64,000 bases of DNA, from positions 9,797,401 through 9,861,400 of the forward strand of contig NC_034009.1 of the NCBI RefSeq assembly GCF_000346465.2, read 5' to 3'. Positions 22,989-34,683 of the stretch are shown here, piece after piece. The stretch is from Prunus persica. Taxonomy: Eukaryota > Streptophyta > Magnoliopsida > Rosales > Rosaceae. Under the pieces are notes generated by a model. The model ran no database searches. It was given only the letters and a program-made list of their open reading frames with translations, and had not been told where the DNA came from. Numbering within the stretch: position 1 is the first letter of the stretch; each line of letters opens with the position of its first letter. The translations under genes were made by a program, and so were the position numbers.

Positions 22989-24588
22989 CTAAACAGTTGC
23001 CATTTCCACAACTCCACTTCCATTACGGCCTTGTTCGTGTTCTTCGATGGCGGAGTTATGTGTGTCATCCTTGCTATAAAAGTAAAAGCCGACATACAAG
23101 TAGTAGACGAAGCTACAGCGACTTAGAAACGTTAGCAGTCTGTAAAACTTGTCCAGACGACTCAGATTTATGCTGTCATTGAACCATCTATGACTAAATG
23201 CTAAGCTAATAGGAGCAGTTAGTAATTTTCCAATCCCCACGACTAAGTCGCTGGTGTGGGATCCATAATTCTTAGCCATTTCTTTATCCTCCACGTCCAC
23301 TCTATCAGCCAAAAGATCAATCAATCCATCTACGGCTAACCCTTCCATAAGTCCTAACAGGAAGAACTGTGGAACCAACCAAAATATGCTCATAGAAATA
23401 TCAAAAGTGTCATCTTCAAGCCCTGCCCTCGTAACTTTCCTCATCCTGTGGATCTCAACCACCCAAGCAGCAACGCAACATAACACAGTAGAAGCCATTC
23501 CACAGCCAATTCTCACCCGCGTTCGCTTTGGAATTAGTTTGGGGAAGAGAAATGAGATTATGTACCTCGAAAAGGAGCTAAGCACATTGAAATAAACTGC
23601 AGGGTCATTATTGGGGATGGGATTTTTCAAGTTACTCATTTGTTCGAAAAAGAAGGTGCTCCCCGCTGCCTTGACCATACTGAATACAAAGAAGGCCAAC
23701 CATGAAGCTACAATTTCTTTGCGCAAACGTTTTTTCTTCCTCACCTTTTTGTTCAGTGTCCAAAGGTTCTCTCTTTCCGTGACTTGGGGATGCTCCCCTG
23801 CTTGTGCTTCTTTATTGTTTTTCAAATAATCGTTGAACCCAAACCAGAACAATAAATAAGAAACTGCCATTGCAATTGTTGAAATCATGAAGATCTGAGT
23901 CCAAGTTGTTTTTGAAAGGAAAAGAGGTACCACTGCACCTAAAAACCATGGAACACCCCAGAAGTCCTTTTTATCCCTTTCTGCCGTTTCTTTCGTCACC
24001 TGTTGGTCGCCACCAGCTTCTGTATGCTTTTCTGCCGTTATTTCTTTCTGTTCGCTAGCTTCTTCCCATCCTTCCGGTCGTTTGTCATCTGTGCGTCCTG
24101 TTTCTTTATGTTTGCTTAAACATTGCTTCTTAAGAAATTCTTTCAATGCAGCGGATCGCCCAGATTCGCCTAATGTTAATAGTACCACAGCTCCATAGAA
24201 TATCCTGGCCATTGCTGCGTAGTCCTCACTCTTATATTCATTAGGAAGCCATAACAGAGATAGCCCCTATATAATTAACAAGAATAGCAATCTTGAACAG
24301 TTAATTAATTAATGTTAATTCTCTTCACTATAAGGATTTCAGGGAAGAACATGTACTTACAAGAATATAGGCAGCATTTGTGGTGGCAATTATTTTGAGA
24401 CCACCATTGAATGTGTGTGAGAAATGAGCTAGGAAAATCACCAATATGTCTGCTACCCCTTCTTGCACATTTGTAACTACGGCGGCTATTAGAAAATGTT
24501 CATGAAACCAATTGTCTTGGAGGTACACTATCAAGATAGACATTATCGCATGGTTGACGAAGCTATGGCTCAAAACCAACCCTACATC

Positions 24589-24624
<36 letters not shown>

Positions 24625-24805
24625 AGAAACAAAAAGAAAATTGATTAGAAATTAGTTTGAATCACACTCTTTAAAATATATCATTATACTTTCATTTTAA
24701 AGTATCTCTGAGATAAATACCCTGGATGCATATTGTAGCCTTGGAAAAGTAGAGGTACTTATGGATGCACTCTCTCACAAAGTGAATGAGTGCTCCCAAA
24801 CCCAT
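22989..24805 (-). CDS. NRT1/PTR family (POT) transporter, NPF_B
   Basis: Three exons on the minus strand, 24721-24805, 24361-24581 and 22989-24266, give a 527-aa protein in frame. NPF proteins are 12-helix proton-coupled carriers for nitrate, peptides, hormones or glucosinolates; substrate cannot be read from sequence. Recognisable blocks: VVTNVQEGVADILVIFLAH (exon 2), FYGAVVLLTLGESGRSAALK, AGSTFFFEQMSNL, RVRIGCGMASTVLCCVAAWV and FWLVPQFFLLGLMEGLAVDG near the C-terminus. A charged Glu/Lys loop with GWEEASEQKEITAEKH lies before the central membrane segments. Exon 1 codes only 28 residues and an in-frame stop precedes its ATG, so the N-terminus is short. The ExxER motif of helix 1 is absent (LSHSF in its place). 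Its closest relative is NPF_D (nearly the same length and sequence). Intact, so probably functional, but ExxER loss leaves proton coupling open. The closest Arabidopsis resemblance I recall is NPF5.5, which is tentative. Confidence 0.88.
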
Positions 24806-25136
24806 TATTGAGGAGGGAAGTGCGGATAATCTTCAGTCGATGTAAAGGAAGTGGGGAGGGTCTTCTGCTTTTGAAAGCAAAATCTGCAGTCTTCACAACT
24901 AATTAAATTAGCCAAAAAGCTGAAGAAAAAAAATAGCAATAAAAACATATGCATCAAGAACAAGTGAATATGCATGGCATTACTAATAAGCGCATTGACT
25001 GTACAAACTTTTGGAAGATGCCTATCTCAAGAAAAAACAAAAAAGCAAACACCAAAATCTTTTTGCATAGGTATATGCATCTCACCTGATCTCCACAGGG
25101 TAGTATATGAAATAGTGATCAGTGTGAATGTTTACT

Positions 25137-25208
<72 letters not shown>

Positions 25209-25909
25209 ATGCACTTATTATCTGTAAGAAAAACTTATGCAAAGGAAGTTTGTTTAGGCAGTGTGGAAGAGGCGAGTGAGAGAGACATATAAATAATAAG
25301 CCACCATTGTAATGAAAAGAGAAGAGAAGACTTCCTCTTTTTTTTCTTTTATTGTTTTTAATGAAAAGAGAAGAGAAGACTTTCTCTTCTTTTTCTTAAT
25401 TAAAAGAAGACGAAGACTTTTTCTTAATGAAAAAAAAAAAAAGACGAAGACTATTTCTAACATATTTATTATAAAAAAATAATAATTCATAACCAGAGGA
25501 CTGAGAGGTTTCGTGGATAATTTGGTAGGTTAATGTACTTGAAAACATACTGAAAATTTTGGCCAACATGCGAATCCAGTAAGTACATATGATATAAGAT
25601 ACTTGAAACGAAAAGTCGTTACCAAAAGTTGAGATACTTGAAACGAAAAGTTGTTGCCAAATTTTCTCTTCTTTGTCTTTTCTTTTTCAAAATGAATATG
25701 AGGAATGTATTGTAAAGAATGTGGTAGAGCTCGCATAAAGAAAAGAAGAAAATAATGAAGAAGTTTGTCAGCCATCTTCCTTTGATACTAACCGCACATC
25801 ACAAGTGCTTCAGCCTATATAAAGGATGAGATTGAGAGAGGATGAGAGGGAGGAGTAATAGAAGTGAAAATAAAAACTTGAAGGTGAAAACAAATAAAGA
25901 TGGAAAACA
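24806..25909. other. NPF_B upstream region, duplicated at 41586-42100 and 61105-61640
   Basis: The first 650 bp upstream of the NPF_B start occur three times in the window in the same orientation. A polymorphic (GA)n tract lies at 25138-25205. A minus-strand TATA-like motif near 25286-25296 corresponds to the better TATATATA of the NPF_D copy (61411-61420). Repeated aagacgaagactttttctt phrases follow at 25330-25460. No other gene is seen. Confidence 0.5.
25138..25205. repeat. (GA)n microsatellite
   Basis: About 33 uninterrupted GA units upstream of NPF_B on the plus strand. The matching positions near 41800 and 61315 have only six or so units, so the tract expanded in this copy only. Confidence 0.95.
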
Positions 25910-25989
25910 CAAATGAACATGCATTAATTCTTAAAGTAAAAATATATATTTATGTTCCGAGAGAAAGACTAGATGCAGATCTAGATATG

Positions 25990-26150
25990 CCTACCTCCAA
26001 GATTTACCCGACTCCCTCCACTTCTGTGTATTGTCTGGAAGAGTGAGTATAGATATAGAGAAAAAGAGACAGAGGATGAAGGTGAAGCTGAATGGGAGTA
26101 TGGATATATTGAGACTCTTCAGTTTCTGTTTTCCCCTATTTTATACTAGT
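25990..26150 (-). promoter_or_regulatory. Second copy of the NPF_C-type promoter and leader exon
   Basis: On the minus strand a TATA-containing stretch (TATAAAATAGGGG, about 26132-26145) is followed by a leader ending in GGAGGTAGGC (donor near 25995), the same arrangement as the NPF_C promoter at 42711-42880. It points toward NPF_B, roughly 1.2 kb away, and might give it an alternative first exon; this is inference. Confidence 0.45.
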
Positions 26151-26300
26151 GGTACTCTCCCCCGCTTTGGAGGGTTCCATGAATGAGCATGATTTCGACC
26201 AAGAAGGGGAGGAGAAGATGCAGGGAGTTTTCCCCTCTTTGCCTTTTTTTGTCTCCGAAAGCTTTTGCAATGGTATGTTATATTATTATATTTGCATCGC

Positions 26301-26974
26301 CAGCAAAATGGCACAAAGCCACTGTTGCAGCTCATCGCCTTTGACACGAAACGGACGCGCTGTGGCTGAACAACGAACAACTTTTACCAATGTTGTAGTT
26401 GATCTGTGGCTTATATGGAGTTGGGCTCCATTTGTTTTTGGGAGATTTATTATTATACCCATTAGAGAGGTTCAAATTATAAATATAAAAAATAAAAAAA
26501 TAAAATTTTTTATTTAAAATGGACTTTAGAAACAAATTCAAAACTCATTTATAACATAACAAAAAGGTTTATAACTTTTTTTAAATTACAAAACTGATAT
26601 CGATTTCTTAAAACAAGTCCAACCTCAAAACCTTATATAAAAAAAACTAAAACACTCAATAGGGTATTAAAGTAATTTAATAATCTAAATTAAATTAAAT
26701 TAAATAAGGTCAGCTGTTATTTTTAGGGTTTTTTTTGGAGTTTGTTTATAAAAATTAAATTATGTAGGGTTTATCTATATCATTAATGCTAAGAATAAGT
26801 ACATGACTAAATATCTCTTTATTTTTTTAATAGGGACAAAGAACATGATTAAAACATGTGCAAAAAAAGAGCATATTCTTATTGGCTGCTAATGCAATTT
26901 CCAAAGGCGGCTTCCCTTTCCAATCTCAAATGGTTTCTCTCCCCTAGACCTCCACAGTGTCTGAAACCAACTTT
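26301..26974. other. Unique part of the left arm, no gene recognised
   Basis: AT-rich DNA. The block 26540-26715 (tttataacataacaaaa ... actcaatagggtattaaag) is repeated near 62098-62260 downstream of NPF_D, so it is an interspersed or co-duplicated flank. No coding sequence. Confidence 0.4.
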
Positions 26975-26981
26975 CCGTTGT

Positions 26982-26986
<5 letters not shown>

Positions 26987-27017
<31 letters not shown>
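26987..27017. repeat. (CT)n microsatellite
   Basis: About 15 CT units; the corresponding site in the right arm (41362-41377) has only a short GA run before homology breaks. Confidence 0.9.
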
Positions 27018-27021
<4 letters not shown>

Positions 27022-27117
27022 GTTCACGTTTTCACGCATTATTATTTAGGCATAATCCACAGTGGAGAGTCATCAATACCATATATGCTTGCAAGCTTTC
27101 AAGTATGTTTGCTACTT

Positions 27118-27197
27118 GTTATGAAGGCATTTCTAACATATCGCAATCCTGGCCCACTTTTCCTGCCTAAAGAGTGGTCAAATGTTTGGACATCCCC
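27118..27197 (+). pseudogene. Epoxide hydrolase exon 2 fragment
   Basis: About 80 bp match the start of EH exon 2 coding for AFLTYRNPGPLFLPK and the adjoining MFGHP block, with a small insertion (agtggtc) between them. It lacks the rest of the gene. The same fragment, longer, lies in inverse orientation at 41133-41281, so it moved as part of the inverted duplication. Confidence 0.85.
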
Positions 27198-27239
27198 ATA
27201 AATATAATAAATGTTTTATTTTTTCTATTGCATTGAACT

Positions 27240-27455
27240 ATTGAACAACCATGGCGGATGTTCTTACAGTATAATGCATTAATTGCTATATGTTCTCTGT
27301 TTTTAATTGGCATGTGAGTCCCATGGTTAACCGCAATTGCACATAGCACCCTTTATTGCAATGAACTAAATCACACCACTGCAAATAAGATTTTACTATT
27401 TTAGTTCAATTTTATGCAATAAAATTGTATTGATCATAACCATTGCAGATGCTCT
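27240..27455. repeat. Short interspersed repeat (MITE-like), copy 1
   Basis: Shares its whole length with 49385-49566 (landmarks tttttaattggcatgt, aaaattg(t/c)attgat, atgctctta). Its edges resemble the common atgctctta ends of plant MITEs; target duplications are not clear. It breaks the EH fragment of the left arm from its continuation. Confidence 0.6.
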
Positions 27456-29112
27456 TAAAGTATCTAATTGTGACCAAAGAAATAGACAAACATGGTACTT
27501 CAAGAAAATACTAAAATGACATCCATTAATCGAGTGGTCAAATGGATTGGGATTCAAATGATTTTTTGCAGAGATTATTTTCAACATGAATGGTTCAGAT
27601 TCTTGAAATACAATGCAAGCGAGCCCTACGAGGGCGTCCTTTATTTGAGGGATCCCTCAACTAAAATATTTTGTATATAAGTCATCACAAAGAAACATAA
27701 GAAGTTAGTTAAAATCCCCAATACAGTTAAAAATATTTCTCTGACATCAACTTAGATTAAAGAAAAAAGATTAACTGCATGTTTAATAGAGATTAACTAC
27801 CCTAGGTGCATATTGTAGCCTGGAAAAATACAGGTAATTTTTGCACCAGTTGGTCATGACTTTATATAATTGGGTCACTTGGTCACTTTATTGTCTTTAT
27901 CTTAGCAAAACTTTCTACTGTGTGAAACAAACGTATAATGCAAGGACCTTGAGTGACCTAATCTGACTATCCAAATTACTCAGTCCATATACTCCGGATA
28001 TTCTAGTGAATTATTGCAGCAATGAGTCTGCATTTAAATTCAAAAAATTTCTGCACATTATGTTTGGGTGCCGCTTCCAGAAATCCACAACTGCATCTGA
28101 TCAGATCACCCGATGAGGAAGAGGTGCTTATATCAAGCGATGAGAAAATTATTAGTATTGAAAACAGGACTAGCTAGCAAGCTAGGGAACAGCCGTGTCC
28201 AAGCTTTGATGTTGAAAATTTCCTGGAGATTGCAGCAGCAGCCTCACAGCCTCCTATGGTCAAGCCAACCTCATTAATGCTCCTAACAGTCAACTAGCTA
28301 ACAACTTCCTCAATTTTACCCTCTTCAATTCCAATTCGGATTTCTACTGGTATTTAATTTTCAACATCTTTGGTGGATTTTTGCGTAATTTTGAACTAAA
28401 TTATTTTATTTTTATTTTATTTGGCATATTTGAAAACTTCCTAAATCGAATTATAACGTCTATATTTGATTTAAAAGTAATGATTTTTCTTTTCTTTTCC
28501 TTTGAGGTGACACAAAAGGAACGGTTTCCATGCTTTTACGAAAATAAAGCTTGTTGAATAATTTGCAATTTTCTGTTGGCGTGGGCAAAACACCATAGTC
28601 AAACCAAAACCATTAGAACAGGTTGGTTTGGTTTTCATACTAAAACAGTGTAATTTTGAATCGGATTAATTTAGTTTGGTTTTATTTCTTATTAGTTATC
28701 GCTACTTTTTTTTTTATTATAAAAAATTCAATGGAAGTGGAAGATTCGAATTTTGGACCTCATAAAATAAAGTACCTCTAGACTAAGAGTTAGTTGATAT
28801 CATCACACGTCCAAATCAATCATTTCACCCAAAAAAAAAAAAAAAATTTGAAATCCCTAAACACTTCAAATTTGATGTCATCCCCTTCTCTCAAAATTTA
28901 TCAATCTTTAGTGATAACAAGTTTTTTTAAAATTATAGTTCGTTTTACAATATGAATTTCCATTTTGGTAAAGTGTAAGACACTGTAAAATACTTGCTTA
29001 ATTGTTAAGAAGGAAAATGATCGGAACAAGGTCACTTGATGAATTTTTTTGGTTCAATTATATTAATTTGAGGTCTATTCGAAAATTAAAAAAATATCAA
29101 CATATCATTTTT

Positions 29113-29469
29113 TTTTTTTTATAAATAAAGGCGATAGTATTTATTGATAAGGAGAGTAACAAGTACAAAAATCGGGCACTGTCATCAAGGATTAGGCGAG
29201 TGTCTCTACACCAATGGGTTCGAACGTCGGGCTAACAAAGTAGCCGTACCCGCTCAACAGCAAGCGGGAGTAGGAGCCTTACCTCTGGTAGAGTGCCCCC
29301 CCCCCCCCTCTCCCTCTGAGCAGCCCCGGAAAAACTCCTAGTTACAATCCTCAAATAAAAGATCAATAATAAAATCTGGTGGTTCCTTGAACCAAGTGAT
29401 AACTATGCTAATGTTCAGGCCAAAGCGTGCCACACGGTCAGCCACCGTGTTAATGATAACTCCTAGTTA
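29113..29469 (-). mobile_element. 5'-truncated LINE with poly(A) and target duplication
   Basis: On the minus strand the insert begins with coding sequence for NTVADRVARFGLNIS and WFKEPPDFIIDLLFEDCN then a stop, the C-terminus of a LINE RNase H domain, followed by a 3' UTR with an 11-12 bp C-run (29297-29308 on plus) and ending in poly(A) (poly-T at 29110-29120). It is flanked by catatcattttt on both sides (about 29101-29112 and 29470-29481). The empty site is present at 16993-17008. The exact edge inside the T run is ambiguous. Confidence 0.85.
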
Positions 29470-29701
29470 CATATCATTTTTATTTGTGCACTGCTGCTTT
29501 TTATAGGGGAAAACTTGTAAGGAGATTCTTCAATAAGTATTTTATGTTAATGATTGATTGCATACTTTTAATCTCAGCAATTAGATTGCATTCATTAAAT
29601 GTGTTGTTAGTATCTTAAATGTAATTCAACAGCCAATATTAAAAGTATGTAAATAATACTTAACTTAAATACTTATTGGAGAATCTCACGAAACTGGAAA
29701 A

Positions 29702-30200
29702 TAGGAATGGGCGCGGTGCGGTTGTCACCTCAAATCGGAACCGGAACCTGTACTATTTAACCGGTCTGGTTCGGTCCGATTTAGGCAAAAAAAAATTCAA
29801 AAACTAGCCAGTTCGGTTTTGATCGGTTACTGTCCGGTTTTGAACAGAATTATTAATTAAATTTTTTAAATTTTTTTTTTAAAAAATTATAATAAATAAC
29901 ATATTTTTTTGGATTAAAAATTAACAAATAATCCAATTCATACATTTAGAAATTTTTTGAGGTTGAACTTGGACAAATAGTGATTATAAATTTAAAATAT
30001 GGCATTAGATTTTAAAATTTTGTACATAAAAAAACATATATATATGACCGGTCCGGTTCGGTGTGGTGCAATGTAAAACCAGAATCGGAATCGATTGGAA
30101 CCCATTCGATCCGATTTCGATCCAATTTGTTGACTTTTTTGGTCAACTAGTTTTTTTTCACCGGTTCGGTTTGGTGTTCCGGTCCCGATGCCCACCCCTA
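29702..30200. mobile_element. hAT-type MITE, 499 bp, with perfect 8-bp target duplication
   Basis: Termini are TAGGAATGGGCGCGGT and, inverted, TAGGGGTGGGCATCGG. Both flanks carry CTGGAAAA (29694-29701 and 30201-30208). The duplicated EH2 region has the unoccupied site at about 17197-17206 (ctgaaaaacc). The interior is AT-rich with paired ccggttcggt motifs near both ends and no coding capacity. Confidence 0.9.
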
Positions 30201-30267
30201 CTGGAAAACCTATAATTGCCTACCCAAAAATGGTTTTAGAAAAAAAAGAATTTCTATTTGTTATTTG

Positions 30268-30408
30268 TTGGTTTCTAGTGGACACGTGATTAACGATAGC
30301 CTCATCTACGTCGTTCACCTTTCTTTCTAGCAAGTTGTCACCTTCAAATTCCTCACTTTCTTTCTCAACAAACAAACACTCCTTTTGTGCCACTCTATAA
30401 TTCTCTAT

Positions 30409-30440
<32 letters not shown>
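30268..30440 (+). promoter_or_regulatory. Displaced ancestral promoter of EH3
   Basis: This is the duplicate of the EH2 promoter: ACACGTGATTAAC at 30281-30293, the ctcatctacgtcgttcacc block, and ctctatcaatatata at the TATA position, here expanded into a (TA)n tract to 30440. The continuing 5' UTR (accacacaatacaacc) is found only at 35241, next to EH3. So about 4.8 kb of transposon DNA separates core promoter and gene. Confidence 0.75.
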
Positions 30441-30441
<1 letters not shown>

Positions 30442-31104
30442 ACTCAATTTTTTTAAATTTAAAAGTAATATACTGTTATGTATTTCTATATATATATTAT
30501 TTAAAATACTTTACGTTTTGATATGTACCCACATGGCGAATCTATTAAGGTACAACGAGGTGCTTCAAATTGCCCCTTTGCTTAGCTGGTAGTGATGCAC
30601 TCCAGGTGTATAGATTACATTATTTCCATTTTCAACATTTAAGTAAATGTCTTTGTCCTTTTACTTTCATTTATTACATACATTAGTTCATTTAATTAAG
30701 TTTACAATGTAAATAAAGAAGTACCCCCTATTTGGATTCAAATAAAAATACTAGAAAATCAAATTCTAACCAAATCAAAATATGAAAAATCGGTTTAGTG
30801 CAAAATACGATTTGTGCTCAAAATGATAGCTCATTAAGTCAATATATACTTCATACTAAAATCCCATAAAATCAAGTTTTCTTATTTGATGTGTAAGGAA
30901 TAAAAGCCGCCAAAAATTATCTTGAGAAAATGATTATTCCGAAAAACCATTTTTCATACATAGTCAATATTTTTACATAAAACATTTTTTCATGTATGAT
31001 ATGAATACATGAGGGGACCTAAGGTTTTTTTTAGTTTGTGAAATTTTGATTTTTTCTTTCTATTGGGTTTAATGGGGGGAAAAGCTTTAAAGATATTTGC
31101 TAAA
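30441..31104. other. Unassigned insert sequence
   Basis: AT-rich DNA between the displaced promoter and the fold-back element. It begins accactcaatttttt where EH2 has accacacaata, and similar taccac(a) phrases mark the other side near 35238, so it may be the outer part of another insertion; no element ends were recognised and no gene seen. Confidence 0.35.
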
Positions 31105-31644
31105 GGGGAGTGCTAGCAACCTTCTCTCTAACCTTCTCTTTTGGACCTTCTCTCTTCTTCTCAAGACAAGTGTCACTTTCCTTACACTAAAAACAATGTC
31201 ATTAATGCATCACACAAACTAGTTTTTGTTTTCAAGTTTACCTTTATTAAATGTATAATTTTGTTTTTAATAACAAGCTATTTTTTTTTTATTTATAACT
31301 TTCTTACCACCTTGTTAAAAATTAAATAAGAAAATAAAAAAACTGATTTTTTTTAATTTTTAATTTTTCCAAAGAGAACGCGTGTTTTGTTAAAAACAAA
31401 ATAAAGATGGCAACAATGTCATGAAACAAACTTTATTTTTATTTTTTAAAAATATGACGATTTTTCTTATGTTTTTTTATTATTTATTTTTTTAACAATA
31501 TGCTAAAGAAGTTATAACAAAATTTGAATAAATTGAAGGAAATATAAAAGCCAATACATTTAAAAAGCGTAAACTTGGAAAACAAAAACTAAATTGTATG
31601 ATGCATTAATGGTATTGTTTTAAGTGTAAAGAAAATGACACTTA

Positions 31645-31904
31645 TGTTGCAAATGCATGAGTTGGTGGATGACCACCATACCTCTTAGTATTCCACCGTT
31701 GGATTTTATGTAACCTATGCACTAAGTATTTGTAATTAGTGTTTGTAACCTATAGGTATATTGTAAATGATGGTATTCAATCCCCTATCTTGTAAGCCTA
31801 TAAATAGGTGGTTCTACCAAAGATTAAGACATGAATAAACATGGTGAAGCTTTATCTTTGGCATATCACTTCTCTCTACATTTTCTCCCTCTAGTTTTAT
31901 AACA
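31645..31904 (+). repeat. 5' LTR of the nested Copia element
   Basis: TG...CA boundaries, 260 bp; contains a TATA-like cctataaataggtgg near 31797-31811 that could start the element transcript. Confidence 0.9.
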
Positions 31905-34683
31905 CGTTATCAGCACGACATTGCTCTTGGTATGTTTTCTTTCTCTGAATTTTCTTTATTCTTATATGAGCTAGAGTCATCACATAGTATAGAGTTTCTT
32001 TGTACTCACCATCAGACTTCATCATGCTTGTTTAAGAAAAAAAATTCTTATTCTTATTACACATGAATATAATGCCATGTTTTTGTTTTTATTTGTTTGT
32101 TTATTTAATTTTAAGTATGATCTTAATTATTATGATGAGTTTGAATTATACAAAAGATCAGGGGCCCGAAGTTCCGTGATCCTCATCATATAACTAGATT
32201 AGGATATAAAGTCTTTTTGATTGAATCAGGACCTGAAGTTCTTTGATTCCAAATAATTTAGGGCGTGAAGTTCCGCGAATTTAAAGAGCACATAAGGACA
32301 TAAAACTCCTCGATTTTGTATTAATCAAAATCAGAATTCCATGAGGCCTACATATGTCAAGAACTTGAACCAGAAGTTTCGAGTGCATATACATCGATTT
32401 GAGTATGAAGTTCAAAGCACAACTATTAATTCAATTTATTTAGATCTACGTATTCGTACCTGAAGTTTCGAATATATATTGATATGAACCTGAAGTTCAT
32501 AGTTTTTCATGGATCTTAATACTATATATGAACTTGAAGTTCATTACTTATTTGTGCCTATATGAACCTGAATTGGTTGGAAATCCAATTCTTAAACTTG
32601 TAGTTTTATCTACATATTGAATCCACATTAATATTGGATTATCTTGGAATTTCATAATCTTTAATTGATTTATTTTATTCCTTGTTTATACCACTTTACT
32701 TATTTTATTATATTTTATTTTATTTATGTTAGGTTATTAATTAATTTCATTTTACAATGGTAATGTTTTGTATTACCGCCCCAATATTGATAGCCAGAGG
32801 CGTCTATTGGAGAAACTTCCTACTTTCTTTTGTGGGTAGGAAGTTTATGATGTTATGAACCAAAAGTTCTTGAGGCCCCAATATTACACAACTATTATAG
32901 TTGAAGATTATGATGTCATGAACTAGAAGTTCATTGACCGAATAACTTTTATGTTGTGACATGACTATCTTGGCAATCCATGTCCCACAATGATGCATAA
33001 GATTTTTATAAATTTGTAAGGACATCGTTTAAAGACTCAAATTATTGTCTTGTCCAACAATATCATTACAAAGAACGCTCACAAATAAAAGCTGTCATAA
33101 GATCATCTCAGTCAAAAATTGACTTTGAGCCATCTTTCCTGAAATAATTCAAGGGGATATTTGTGAGCCTATACAACATCTAATTATGGATCACTTCACC
33201 AGTTTTACTGAATGTGCCTACTAAAATGGTCACATATTTGATAACGACTGTGAGTTTATTTTCCTAAATTTTGAGATAATTTTCCCGCCGTTAGGGGGAG
33301 AAATGACAGTTCCTGAAGAACATCGTTAAATAGTGTTGAATCAATCCACTTTTGTCTTATCAAGAAAATGCATATATAAGTTGTACATATGCTAACGTGG
33401 ATTGATATTCTCGTATCACAATCCATTAACATGGTGACTATATATATAATGCATGCCTGAAGCATGACAAAAATATAGGTTCTAAAAACTTAACTCCCTA
33501 GAAGTGGAGATTATTTGAAAAATTCAAGCCCTATAAAAAAAATAACGCTCTATAGGAGGTTATGATCCACATATTCTAAATAATTCATTGTAAAAGAGGT
33601 GTTTGTCCCATAAGTGACAACATAAGCCCCTGAAGAGGCATTGGTACCCCAAAGCAATGAGATGATTATAAATTATACATGCACATGCACATAAGAATTG
33701 TGGGATCACAAATCGATGATACATTTGGTTTATTAGTAGCTACTACAATCATCAAGGGCTATGATTATATTAAATCACGTTTCATGAATGTCGACAAGTT
33801 AAGTGATTGGCCAAAAATGGAAATAGGCAATTCCATTTATCACTAAATAAGAAGAGTTGCATATTGAACCTATAACTCAAACACCAAATTACAAATGTTC
33901 AGTATGAAGGTTACAAATTGGTGTTTGTGAAGTGAAATAAGATCACTAATATGACATAAGGTTTCCTGGGAGAGACATGTGGTTTTAGTCTCCAATCTCA
34001 TCGTAAATGCATCCACATTTCTATAAGTGCGGTTGTTACTTTAACGCAAAACTTATAGCATGTGTTAAATGCATATTTATTAAGACTATATGGTACATGG
34101 AAATCATTCAAAGCTTATGAAATATTTAAGATATATCGGATGAAGCAACCTCTTGAAGGATATAAAATACCACAATATTCTTAATTAAGAGTTAACACTA
34201 AGAGTTTGAGTATTTTGAATTCAAATTTGATATTGTTGTAACATATTCTAACTATTAAATTAGTTGTTGATGCTCCTAAATATTTCAATCATTTGAAAAG
34301 TGAAAAGCAGGTCGAATAACGTGATAGATGATCATGTATGAAGACAATGTTGCTTGTATTGCTCAAATCAGAGAAGGGGAGATATTAATCAGGGGGAGAT
34401 ATCAATCAGGGGGAGATATCAATGAGGGGGAGCATCCCCATTCTACTACATACAGGACATATGCTTGTTGTACTCTTTTTCCCTTCGACTAGGTTTTTGT
34501 CCTACTGGGTTTTTCCTAGCAAGGTTTTAACGAGGCAATATAAGCTCATCCAACACCATATCAATGATTCAGAAGAAAGTTTCACTCTTTTTCCCTTCGA
34601 TTTGGTTTTGTCCCACTGGGTTTTCCAAGTAAGGTTTTTAATGAGGGAATTATGTCATTGTATGGTGGACATCCAAGGGGGAG

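Larger units (their letters stand above)
25910..28200. repeat. Left arm of an imperfect inverted duplication
   Basis: Segments 25910-26300 and about 26975-28200 recur in reverse orientation at about 42540-42960 and 40434-41377. Matching landmarks: the tagatgcagatctag block (25970 versus 42890), cttcccctattttatactag versus its reverse at 42710, the truncated EH exon (27118-27197 versus 41190-41281), the block around gacatccattaat (27519 versus 40945) and cctcttcctcatcggg (reverse of 28110). The middle parts of the arms (26310-26975 and 41378-42540) differ. The arms are about 12-14 kb apart and enclose EH3. Confidence 0.8.
28201..30267 (+). repeat. Copy of EH flanking DNA without the gene
   Basis: 28221-28281 copies the EH1 3' flank (12488-12548). 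Immediately after, 28306-30267 copies the EH2 upstream region (16297-17269) with a LINE insertion at 29113-29469 and a hAT insertion at 29702-30200. This means an EH1-EH2-like spacer, free of the long LTR element found at 12940-16260, was duplicated, so the duplication came from a state before that LTR insertion, or from a haplotype without it. Confidence 0.8.

Noticed and set aside
26149..26517. 122-codon frame next to the left arm
   Set aside because: The same DNA is a promoter/leader copy in reverse orientation; the frame is not kept in the right arm.
30577..30615. Candidate tRNA-like sequence (cttagctggtagtgatgcac)
   Set aside because: It resembles a tRNA D-arm region but has no matching anticodon arm, T arm or acceptor stem.
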